DNA of 64,000 nucleotides. It comes from CAYQTE01 sp964420285 (GTDB taxonomy: Bacteria; Planctomycetota; Phycisphaerae; Tepidisphaerales; Tepidisphaeraceae). The notes under the pieces were generated by a model that had not been told where the DNA came from, ran no database searches, and saw only the letters and a list, made by a program, of their open reading frames with translations. Positions within the stretch are counted from its first letter, which is position 1, and each line of letters opens with the position of its first letter. Positions 24,389 to 32,600 of this stretch are shown here, one piece after another. Both the position numbers and the translations under genes were made by a program. The stretch lies in assembly GCA_964420285.1 (NCBI GenBank), contig CAYQTE010000006.1, positions 1 to 64,000 on the forward strand, read 5' to 3'.

Positions 24389-24967
24389 ATGAGCAATGGA
24401 CCACACGTTTTGCCAAGCCTGCCGAAAGGGAACGCCGCGGCCGGTCGCGAGGTGTTGCCATACGAGCCGGTTTGTTCGATCTTCCGGCGGTACCTGCACG
24501 AGCAGCGGCTGAAATTCACACCGGAACGGGCCATGATTCTGGACGCGGCGTTGCGGAAAGAGGGGCTGTTCGATCCGGACGGGCTGGTGGCGGACTTGAA
24601 GGGACTGGGTCACAACGCCAGCCGGGCCACGGTGTACAGGACGCTGGCGCACCTGCAGGATGCGGGAATTTGCAAGCAGGTCTTTCTGGATAACAAGCGG
24701 TCGTACTACGAGGTGATTGTCGGGCGGCAGACGCACGACTACCTGATCTGTGTCGCAAGCGGACGCGTAATCGAATTCAGCAGCGAGCGATTGCGGATGG
24801 TTCGGGACGAGATATGCCGGGAGCACGGGTTCGAGGCGTTATCGCACCAGTTACAGATCTTTGGGATCAGCCGGGAGGGTCGCACGGAAAAAGGTGCGGC
24901 ACAGTTGGCGCAGCGCGAACCGGAGGTGATTTTGCAGCGGCGTAAAACTAGAAGTGCGACTGAGTAA
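24389..24967 (+). CDS. Fur-family regulator with degraded metal sites
   Basis: A 192-residue Fur-type repressor. The winged helix is clear: KFTPERAMILDAALRK then ASRATVYRTLAHLQDAGI. The dimerisation domain has THDYLICVASGRVIEF where Fur has HHDHLIC-xx-CGKVIEF. By that alignment the first His is Thr, the third His is Tyr and the second structural Cys is Ser; one His, the Asp and the first Cys remain, as does the His in LSHQLQIFG. The His of the HHxSAE region is also absent. It may bind metal differently or sense something else. It lies divergent to the sugar importer, which may be its target. The ATG at 24389 has only a weak upstream site. Confidence 0.85.
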   Translation: MSNGPHVLPSLPKGNAAAGREVLPYEPVCSIFRRYLHEQRLKFTPERAMILDAALRKEGLFDPDGLVADLKGLGHNASRATVYRTLAHLQDAGICKQVFLDNKRSYYEVIVGRQTHDYLICVASGRVIEFSSERLRMVRDEICREHGFEALSHQLQIFGISREGRTEKGAAQLAQREPEVILQRRKTRSATE

Positions 24968-25333
24968 AAATACTTAGCACATGGCAAGGAATGTCACCAG
25001 AGCAAGAAAAGCGATCCGCATTTTCTTGTCCCAATACCGAGGATTTCGCAAAATAGCAAACATTCGCATTGACTCCGCTGTCGCTCGTCACAACAATAAT
25101 TACCTACGAGGCGTTGGTGGCCCGTATAAGCACATGACCCTGGAAAGTCCAATATCTTGCGGACGTGTGACAGGCGGGCCTGGTGGGTCTGTGCGATCTG
25201 TTGACCAAAATCCACAGTCCGCGATGCCCGGATCCGGCCGGCCCGCAATTAGCAAGGCGTCTGTCAATCAGCGCCGCAGCGTTTCTCCTGTTGTAGAACC
25301 ACAAACTTCACACTCCTAACATTTGTACCACAT
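24968..25333. other. Gap without a convincing gene before the AraC regulator
   Basis: A 366-base stretch, richer in A and T than its surroundings, with no open frame that looks coding; the longest has no family features. AGTA-AAAA-TACT (24963-24974) at the end of the Fur-like gene is a small inverted repeat without a T-tract. The promoter of the AraC-type gene must lie here, but I cannot pick a clear -35/-10 pair. Confidence 0.5.
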
Positions 25334-26602
25334 ATGCCAACCAAGGCGCGTCCAAGCCGTTCAATAACTAGCAAAACCCCTGCCCGTGCCAGCGAAAGTG
25401 CCGGGCACAAGTCCCGTGGCGGCAAGTCAGATTCCCCGACTTATGCGGATGCCCCGCCTTACAAGTCTCTCTTGCAGAACCTGGACCGCGTCGTCCCCCA
25501 TGCGCTGGCCCTGGTGATCGACACCATGCCCGGCGCAGGCTTGCGAATCCTTCAGCCGCCGGGCGTGCACAGTGCCTTCTTTCGTAGCTACGACGCAAAA
25601 TTCCAACTCGAGGACAAACTCACCTGGGCAACGGTGATCGGCGGAAAGACGCTGGTCGATGGCGGCACGGACGCGCCGGCGTTTCGATCGTCGACATATT
25701 TCCGCGATTTCATGCGCGCCAACGGCCTTGAGCGCGTGGTCACGGCCCCCGTGGCCGATCCGGTGTTCGCTGGATATCCGGGCGCTTTGCACGTTTATCG
25801 GACCGACGGCCAGGGCGCGTTCACCAACGCGCAAGTTGCCGCCGTTACGGCGCTGGCCCGGCGCCTGGGCGACACCGCCGTCAATGTCCGCAGTCGCCGC
25901 GGCCGTGACCTTGGCCAGCCACCCCGGTGGCTGCACAGGCCGCCCGTGCGGCAATTCGCGTTTGACAGCCGGATGAACAGCCTGCTCTGGCCGGACAGTC
26001 TGGGCACTTTGGACGAGCGGCTTGTGGGGTTCATGCGCGAGGAGGCGGCTCGGCGCATCAAGATAGAAAACGACGCCGGCGATGCCGAGACGCAAACCGT
26101 GGGGCTGCCGGACTCGGCCGGTGAATTGTGGCGGTTTCGATGCGTGAAGTACGCCAGCTATCCAGCGCTGTCGAATGGACCGGTGGTCTTTTTCTGCATG
26201 CAGCCCAACTTCCTGGATTGGGAGGTTGTGCGGGCGAGCGATTTTGACGCCGATCCCGAGATGGTTCAGCTTGCCAGCGCATTGCCATACATGCGGCAGC
26301 ACTTTGCGCGGCATCCGCGATTGGACGCCATCTCCAAATCAGTGGGCATCAGTGCGTTCCACTTTCATCGCCGCTTTACACGGCTGATGGGGATCACGCC
26401 GAAGTATTTTCTGCTGGAGTGCCAGATTTACGAATCGCGCCGATATCTGGCCGAGGGCAATATCGACTTGCCTCAATTATCGCGCGAGTGCGGATTCGCG
26501 CATCAGAGTCATTTCACCAGCCGGTTCAAGCAGATCATCGGCATGACTCCCACGCGCTGGCGACGGTATGTGCGCCAGGCGGATTTGGCAGCCTCAAAAT
26601 AG
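25334..26602 (+). CDS. AraC-family transcriptional regulator
   Basis: A 422-residue regulator. The C-terminal 100 residues form the AraC double helix-turn-helix: LDAISKSVGISAFHFHRRF, then GITPKYFLLECQIYESRRYL, and LSRECGFAHQSHFTSRFKQI with GMTPTRWRR as the family signature. The N-terminal 300 residues have no AraC cupin motif; the stretch YFRDFMRANGLERVV resembles LuxR/GAF-like sensor regions, but this is weak. The target is unknown: neighbours are the Fur-like gene upstream and mqnA downstream, both on the same strand. The first 50 residues are basic, Ser/Lys-rich and probably disordered. Confidence 0.85.
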   Translation: MPTKARPSRSITSKTPARASESAGHKSRGGKSDSPTYADAPPYKSLLQNLDRVVPHALALVIDTMPGAGLRILQPPGVHSAFFRSYDAKFQLEDKLTWATVIGGKTLVDGGTDAPAFRSSTYFRDFMRANGLERVVTAPVADPVFAGYPGALHVYRTDGQGAFTNAQVAAVTALARRLGDTAVNVRSRRGRDLGQPPRWLHRPPVRQFAFDSRMNSLLWPDSLGTLDERLVGFMREEAARRIKIENDAGDAETQTVGLPDSAGELWRFRCVKYASYPALSNGPVVFFCMQPNFLDWEVVRASDFDADPEMVQLASALPYMRQHFARHPRLDAISKSVGISAFHFHRRFTRLMGITPKYFLLECQIYESRRYLAEGNIDLPQLSRECGFAHQSHFTSRFKQIIGMTPTRWRRYVRQADLAASK

Positions 26603-26680
26603 GCTCGTCGTTGCTGCGATTGGTCTTTTTGAAAATTCTGAAATCGTGAAGCAATCCCGGCGGTTGTGTATCGTGATGTC

Positions 26681-27511
26681 ATGAGCGATGCCAACTCAAG
26701 GTCCGACTCCGCTTGCCCGCGATGGAGCGTCGGCTGCGTGAGCTTTCTCAATGCCCGCCCACTCATCTGGGGCCTGGAAAACGACCCAAGCCTGTCGCTG
26801 CGCCTGGAGGTTCCGGCACGGCTGCTTGCTGCACTGTCTGCGGGGCAGGTTCAGGTGGCGCTGCTGCCGGTGATCGACTATCAGCGACTTGACGACCTGG
26901 CGATCGTTCCTTCCGGCGGCATCGGATGCAATGGTCCGACATTGACCGTGCGAATCTTCAGCCCCGTACCCATCGAGCAGATCACGAGCCTGGCGTGCGA
27001 CACCGATAGCCACACGTCGGTGGCGCTGGCGCGGATCGTGCTGGCGCGGCGGTATGGAATTCGGCCGCCGTTTACGGAGCTTTGCGAGGATATCGAGCCG
27101 CAAACGGCCCGGCTGCTGATCGGGGACAAAGTCGTCTGCCAGGAACCGGCGGGCTTGCCGCATCAACTTGACCTGGGCGCGGCCTGGAAGGAACTGACCG
27201 GCCTGCCGTTTGTGTTTGCAGCGTGGGTCGCGCGCGGCGAGGTCGATTTGGGTGATCTGCCCGACCGCTTGAGCGCGGCAAGGCGGGAGGGGCTCGGGCA
27301 CGTGGCGGAGATCCTCGATCGCTTTGCCGTCCCGTGCGGGTGGCCCGTTGAACTGGCGCGGAAATACCTCACGGAGTATTTGCAGTACCAGATCGAGTCC
27401 AGGCAACTCGACGCGATCGCACTTTTCCATCAGTTTGCCGCCGAGGAGGGCTTGATCGCCCGGCCGCCCCGGCCGCTGCGATTGGCCGGCGCAGCGCGGA
27501 TGTGCGTGTAG
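26681..27511 (+). CDS. mqnA: Chorismate dehydratase (futalosine menaquinone pathway)
   Basis: Converts chorismate to 3-[(1-carboxyvinyl)oxy]benzoate, the first step of the futalosine route to menaquinone. The 276-residue product has the MqnA pattern: VGCVSFLNARPLIWGLE at the start, VQVALLPVIDYQRL, then GCNGPTLTVRIFS, CDTDSHTSVALARI and FVFAAWVARGEV. MqnA has a periplasmic binding protein fold but is cytoplasmic. This shows that the organism uses menaquinone, consistent with the respiratory block in the same window. The ATG at 26681 is preferred to a GTG at 26666. No other mqn gene is nearby. Confidence 0.93.
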   Translation: MSDANSRSDSACPRWSVGCVSFLNARPLIWGLENDPSLSLRLEVPARLLAALSAGQVQVALLPVIDYQRLDDLAIVPSGGIGCNGPTLTVRIFSPVPIEQITSLACDTDSHTSVALARIVLARRYGIRPPFTELCEDIEPQTARLLIGDKVVCQEPAGLPHQLDLGAAWKELTGLPFVFAAWVARGEVDLGDLPDRLSAARREGLGHVAEILDRFAVPCGWPVELARKYLTEYLQYQIESRQLDAIALFHQFAAEEGLIARPPRPLRLAGAARMCV

Positions 27512-27519
27512 GGCAAGAT

Positions 27520-27546
27520 CGCCGCCAATAATTCGCGCCGGCGGCG
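27520..27546. terminator. Possible hairpin between converging mqnA and scpA
   Basis: CGCCGCC (27520-27526) and GGCGGCG (27540-27546) form a perfect 7-base stem with a 13-base loop between two converging genes. There is no following T-tract on either strand, so it is at best a weak or factor-assisted bidirectional terminator. Confidence 0.3.
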
Positions 27547-27578
27547 GACGGTATTTCCTGGTTGACGTGGCCGACAGT

Positions 27579-28517
27579 TCAAGTCGAGGGATCCGACGAT
27601 TCGGGTGGTTCGGTATCGCTCGCAGCGGGCGGCTCGGCATCACTGGGCACGGGCGGGTCCGCGGCCTGTGGCGCATCGGCTGGTTGCGTGGCGCCTGGCG
27701 GCGCGGTGACCGTGAAGCCCGCATTGACGCTGGCGCGATGCTCCGGCGGGGCCGAGTCGATATCGAAATCGTCCAGGCTCTCCCCCTGCGTCACCAGAAT
27801 CTTTTTCTGCCGGATCAGTTCCAAAATCGCCAGGAAGATGCCAATCATCTCGCTGCGGCTCTGGCGGCCGATGAGCAGTTGGCGCAGCGACAGCCGGCCG
27901 TCGCGGCGCAGGCGATCCTCGATGTCGGCCGCGTGCAGATCGATGGGCGTGTCATCGTACAGAACCTCATGCCTGGCGGGCTTTCGGACTCCGACTTCCT
28001 TCATGAGTCGCCCGAAAGCGTCCAGCAGATCCCATATCTGCACCTCTTCCAGATCAATGGGTGGCGGCTCGTCGGCCTGCCCGGCGGGCGCCACGGGATG
28101 GCGCGGGAATCGGGCGTTGTGCTCGCTCTTGCGAAGGTCAAGCCATTCGGAAGCGTCGCGGAACTGCTTGTATTCCAGCAGCTTCGCCACCAGATCGCCG
28201 CGCGGATCGGCCCAGTCACCGGCCGTCGCCTCGCTGCCCGGCGCGGGCTCGACGCGCGGCAGGAGCATGGCGGATTTGATCTCCATGAGCGTGGCGGCCA
28301 TGACCAGGAAATCGCCGGCCACGTTCACGTCCAATCCGTGCGCCGATAGTTCGCGCATCGACTGCACGTAGGAAACGTACGTGTCGGTGATCCTGGCAAT
28401 GGGAATGTCGTAGATGTCCAACTCGTCCCGCTTGATGAGATACAGCAGCAGGTCGAGCGGACCGTTGTAAACCGGCAATTCAACGCGATAGTCCAAGTGG
28501 ATGAACTCCTGGTTCAA
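27579..28517 (-). CDS. scpA: Segregation and condensation protein A (kleisin)
   Basis: A 312-residue ScpA, the kleisin that bridges SMC heads in the bacterial condensin. The N-terminal domain is intact: FNGPLDLLL-like YNGPLDLLLYLIKRDELDIY, then AGDFLVMAATLMEIKSAMLL. The C-terminal winged helix is recognisable around DDTPIDLHAADIEDRLRR to KILVTQGESLDDFDID. The last 60 residues are an acidic Pro/Ser/Asp-rich tail absent from standard ScpA. It is built largely from three 8-residue units that correspond to a 24-base DNA repeat (27604-27675). scpB and smc are not in the window. Confidence 0.93.
   Translation of the reverse strand: MNQEFIHLDYRVELPVYNGPLDLLLYLIKRDELDIYDIPIARITDTYVSYVQSMRELSAHGLDVNVAGDFLVMAATLMEIKSAMLLPRVEPAPGSEATAGDWADPRGDLVAKLLEYKQFRDASEWLDLRKSEHNARFPRHPVAPAGQADEPPPIDLEEVQIWDLLDAFGRLMKEVGVRKPARHEVLYDDTPIDLHAADIEDRLRRDGRLSLRQLLIGRQSRSEMIGIFLAILELIRQKKILVTQGESLDDFDIDSAPPEHRASVNAGFTVTAPPGATQPADAPQAADPPVPSDAEPPAASDTEPPESSDPST
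27604..27675 (+). repeat. 24-base repeat, three-unit array inside the scpA tail
   Basis: Three 24-base units at 27604-27627, 27628-27651 and 27652-27675, each starting GGTGGTTCG, GGCGGCTCG or GGCGGGTCC on the + strand. The first unit matches the unit at 30865-30888 in the LptC/OstA-like gene at 18 of 24 positions by hand count. scpA reads this array on the - strand as PPxxSDxE octads, whereas the other gene reads its arrays as GGSTxLTT octads. Confidence 0.7.
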
Positions 28518-28548
28518 GGCTTCGTGCGTTTGGACACGATTATAAATT

Positions 28549-28591
28549 CGACCCCCACGTTAACCCTCCCCCTGAGTACAGGGAGAGGGGA
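28549..28591. repeat. Dispersed hairpin repeat, copy 2
   Basis: Starts CGACCCCCAC like copy 1 at 67-108 and keeps the arm CCCTCCCC, the loop CTGAGTACA and a right arm GGGAGAGGG. The arms pair with one bulged A. It lies in the gap between divergent scpA and kdsD, about 50 bases before kdsD. Two copies in 64 kb suggest a repeat family in this genome. Confidence 0.7.
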
Positions 28592-28641
28592 AAGTGGGCG
28601 GGATTGATTCTAGAGCATGGAAGTTGACAATCCAGTGGCTG

Positions 28642-29649
28642 ATGGACCCGACCATACAACAAATTGCCCGGCAGGTGATCGAAACCGAGGCGACGGCCGT
28701 GCGCGCCATGGCCGCCGCTGTCGACGATCACTTCAGCCGGGCCGTGAATTTGATCCTGCAATGCCCGGCTTCTCTACTGGTGACGGGGATCGGCAAAGCC
28801 GGCCATATCGCCCGGAAATTGTCCGCCACCTTTTCCAGCACCGGCACGCCCAGCCACTTTCTTTCCCCGGCCGATTCCGTGCATGGCGATCTGGGCTCGC
28901 TTCGCTCCGGCGATGTGGTGCTGATTCTGTCCTACAGCGGCGAAAGCGACGAAATCCTGCGCATGCTGAATATCGTCAAGAAGCTGGGCAATCCGATCAT
29001 CGCCATCACGGCCAGCCGAGGCAGCGGACTGGGCAAGTTCGCCGATGTGACATTGGCGACGGGGCAGGTCGAAGAGGCCTGTCCACTGGGTCTGGCGCCC
29101 AGCGCCTCGACAACGGCCATGCTGGCACTGGGTGATGCCCTGGCGCTGACAGTCATGAAATTGCGCAAATTCTCCGCCGAGGATTTCGCGCTGTTTCATC
29201 CGGCGGGGCAACTCGGCCGGAAACTTATCCGCGTTGGCGAGGCGATGACATTCCGGGCTGGTGAGAATCTTGCCGTGGCATCGGATGAACTGACGGTGGG
29301 GCAGGTGCTGCACCAGGTGAGCCAGATCAAACGCCGCAGCGGTGCGGTGGTGCTCACCAACGCGGCGGGGAAGATTTCCGGCATATTCACCGACGGCGAT
29401 TTGCGACGACTGATCATTACCGACGACGATGCCGGCCTGCACCGCCCCGTGCGACAGGTCATGAAGTCCGATCCCAAGCGCATCGGACAGGATGCCCTGG
29501 CCAGTGCGGCCATGGCGCTGATGCGACAGTACCGCATCGACGAGCTTCCGGTGGTGGATCATGAGGACCGGCCGGTGGGATTGATCGACGTGCAGGATCT
29601 TGTCGTGCTGAAGATGCTCGACGTGGACGACGCCGATCTGGCGGGGTAG
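28642..29649 (+). CDS. kdsD: Arabinose-5-phosphate isomerase (KpsF/GutQ family)
   Basis: Interconverts ribulose 5-phosphate and arabinose 5-phosphate, the first step to KDO of lipopolysaccharide. The 335-residue product has an N-terminal SIS domain with LLVTGIGKAGHIARKLSATF, TGTPSHFLSPADSVHGDLG and LSYSGESDEI, then FHPAGQLGRKLI and two CBS domains (last part MRQYRIDELPVVDHEDRPVG). The ATG at 28642 is where family similarity begins; a GTG at 28594 lies in frame. The next gene, seven bases on, encodes an LptC/LptA-like protein, so LPS sugar synthesis and LPS transport are coupled as in kdsD-kdsC-lptC-lptA-lptB operons. Confidence 0.95.
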   Translation: MDPTIQQIARQVIETEATAVRAMAAAVDDHFSRAVNLILQCPASLLVTGIGKAGHIARKLSATFSSTGTPSHFLSPADSVHGDLGSLRSGDVVLILSYSGESDEILRMLNIVKKLGNPIIAITASRGSGLGKFADVTLATGQVEEACPLGLAPSASTTAMLALGDALALTVMKLRKFSAEDFALFHPAGQLGRKLIRVGEAMTFRAGENLAVASDELTVGQVLHQVSQIKRRSGAVVLTNAAGKISGIFTDGDLRRLIITDDDAGLHRPVRQVMKSDPKRIGQDALASAAMALMRQYRIDELPVVDHEDRPVGLIDVQDLVVLKMLDVDDADLAG

Positions 29650-29655
29650 CTGCTG

Positions 29656-32600
29656 ATGCGACGGATACGATCGATAGCCTTGATAGCGGCGACGGCAATG
29701 GCGCTGGCGGCGCTCTTTGTGGCGTACTGGCACTGGTCGGCCGCATCGACGCCGCCACAGCCTGTCGCATCCCAGCCGGCCAGCCGCCCGGTGCGCGATG
29801 TCGAATCCGGCGGCGGGCTGGGTGTGTGGGTGCCGATGTACGACAAGACCGGCCGGCTGCGGCAGCAATTCCGCGCCCAACGCTTCGATCCGCGCGGCGG
29901 CGGCCTGTATCACGTGATCCGGCCGGAGGCGGAATTCTATTTCACGCAGGGTTCTACGCCGCCCGCCGGCACGCGGCCAAGCAGTCAGCCGTCATCGCCG
30001 CAGGTGGTTCGGCTGGTGGGCGTCGAGGGGGACGTGAACACCGTGGCCGGCAGGACCGATCCGACCCTGGGCAGTCCCATGCCCTCTTCGCTGTCGCGCG
30101 GCGTGTTGCAGGATGTCACGATCAGCATCTATCCCGACACCACGGCCGCGTCGCGCGATCAGGCGGACATGACCTTCACCATGGACAATCTGGCCTTCGA
30201 TAACGACACGTTCCGCATCTACACGCCCGGCGGGCCAAATACCGCTCCCGATCGCGTACCGGTTCGTGGATACGGCAACGACGCGGATTTCGACGGCGAA
30301 GGCCTGGAAATGCGATGGGACGAAATGGCCCACCGGCTGCTGAGCCTGGAGATCGCGCATGGGCATCGTCTGACAGTGAAAAATGCCGCCGCGCTGGGGA
30401 TGGAGAATGCAGCACAGGGGAGTAGGGGCAAGGGGAGTGGGGGAGTTGGCGCAAATACGGGCGCGGCGGCGAGTGTGGCAAATGGCGCTCCCGCCGCGAC
30501 TGGGCCGGTTACTGCAGATGGCTCGAACGGGCTCACCACAGGCGGTTCGACGACGCTTACCGCGGGCGGGTCGACAACCGCGCCATCACAGGCGCAGCTT
30601 TACCGGGCAAATTTTCATGACAATGTCCGCGTCGTACAGGGCGGCGTCGAGAAGATCACAGCCGATGTCATGCACGTCGATTTTGTCTCGGGATCGTCGG
30701 TGCCGCCGGCCACAAAACCGGCGCCCGGACCGGGTGCTTCCACGCAGATCGCAGTCGCCGCTGCCCAATCAACGGCCGGCGGCGCAGCAATCTCGGGCGA
30801 TGTCGCTGGCGCGGGGGGCGGTGCGTTGGCGCACGATGCGGGCGGTTCGACAGGGTTCACCACGGGTGGTTCGACAGCGCTCACCACGGGCAGCTCGACT
30901 GGCGTCACACCGGGGACCGGCCCGGTCGATGTCTACTGGACCGGCATCTTGCGCATCGTCCCGCTGGACGCCGAAAGCTCCGGCCCGGCACCGACGGCCG
31001 GCAAGGCGATTGTTCGTCTCGATGGGAATCCGGTTCATGGGCATGACGGCACGGCCCAGGTGACCGGCGCGCACGTGACGTATTGGGGAAGCGATCAGTC
31101 AGCGCTGGCTGAGGGCTCGACGGCCGTACCCGCCGAGTTGACCGATTCGTCGCCGGACGGATCGCTTGTGCTCGATGCGGCGTGGATGCGATTTGATGGC
31201 ACGGGCCAGGCGGCGACGCTGGGGCCGGGCCGGGGCAAATTCCGCGGAAAACCATCGGCGCCCGGGGCGGCCGAGCCGGTCGTCGATGTGAATTGGACGC
31301 GCCAGGTGACGGTAAATCTGACTCCCGGCGCGGACGGGAGCCTGACGTTGCGGCGGGCACGACTTGAAGGCAACGTCGATGTGCATAGCTCGACGGGGGT
31401 ATACGTTTCCGGCGATTCGATGGATATGACCTTTGATCCATCACTGGCGACGCCCAGGGGCGTGGCAGGTCCAAACGGCGGTGGTTTAACGGGATCGACC
31501 CTGACGCGCGCGGTTGTCGAGAAGGGGGCCATGTGCGAATTGACCGATGCCAACGGCATCAAGCGGACCATCGCCGGCGATGAGGTTTCGATGGAGATGG
31601 GACGCCAGGACGGCAACGCGTATCCCAAACATGTAAATGCCGACGGCTCGGTCGTAGTGACGACGCCCGATGGACGGCTCCAAGGCGCGCATTTGGAGAG
31701 CACGCTGCTGCCCGCCGCAGGCGGCTCGACGCCGCTGGCCACGGGCGGCGCGGCGGCATCGGCCAGTCCGGCCGGAGCGGTCCGACTGCAAGAGATGGAA
31801 ATGACCAGAGATGTGAAGCTGACCGGTCAGAACGGCGTGGCCGCAAGGGGCACCGAGTTGAATGTCAGAACCACGGATGCCGGGGAAAATATTGTTCTCT
31901 GGGGCGAACCGGCCTGGGCAACCGACGGCGCGTCAACGCTGACCGGGCCGTCGATCGTCCTGTTACCGGCTGCGCAGCAGGCCAGCGTCTCAGGCGCTGG
32001 CACGCTGGTAACCACAAGAAACGCGGGAGCCGGGTTGATGCCTGGTTCGACCGCGCTCACCACAGGTGGTTCGGCCGGGCCGGCCACGCGCGGTTCGACA
32101 GCAGCCACAACACGCCAATCGGCAACCCAGCCGGTGACGATTACGTGGAAAAACGGCGCAACCCTCGATGGCCAGCAAAATGAACTGGATGTCACCGGTA
32201 CGGTCAATCTGCATACCATGGGCGATGACGGCGCCGACCAGGACGCCTCGGCCGCAAAAATGGTACTGACGCTGGCGGACAAACCACCGACAACGGCGCC
32301 GACCAGGAATCCGGCGGCAAACAAAGGGCCATCAACCCGCAACGCGCCCGCTTCAACGGCGCTCACCGCGACCGATCCGCTGGACGTCGGCAACATGGGG
32401 TTCATGAGCAATAAGCAGGTGACGGCCGCGAAGTTGATCGGTGGGGCCAAAGTCGCCAGCGTGCTCAATGGTCCCGACGGCAATCCCGTGCGCACGCAAA
32501 GCCTGATGGCCGACGAGATCGACCTGAACGCGATCCAGCAGATCATGACCGTGCCGGGGCCGGGCGAATTGATCGCGACGGAAACCGGGCCGACAACCAG

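Noticed and set aside
22865..24967. 700-residue + strand frame
   Set aside because: Only the last 192 codons (24389-24967) are a real Fur-like gene; the rest is antisense to the binding-protein gene.
24981..25319. 112-residue open frame before the AraC gene
   Set aside because: No ribosome-binding site, no family, and mixed polar composition; considered chance.
28549..28591. Rho-independent terminator
   Set aside because: The stem is GC-rich but has no T-tract and lies between divergent genes; it matches a dispersed repeat at 67-108 instead.
30517..32112. CRISPR-like direct repeats
   Set aside because: Units are contiguous without spacers, in frame with a coding gene, and lie in a low-complexity protein linker.
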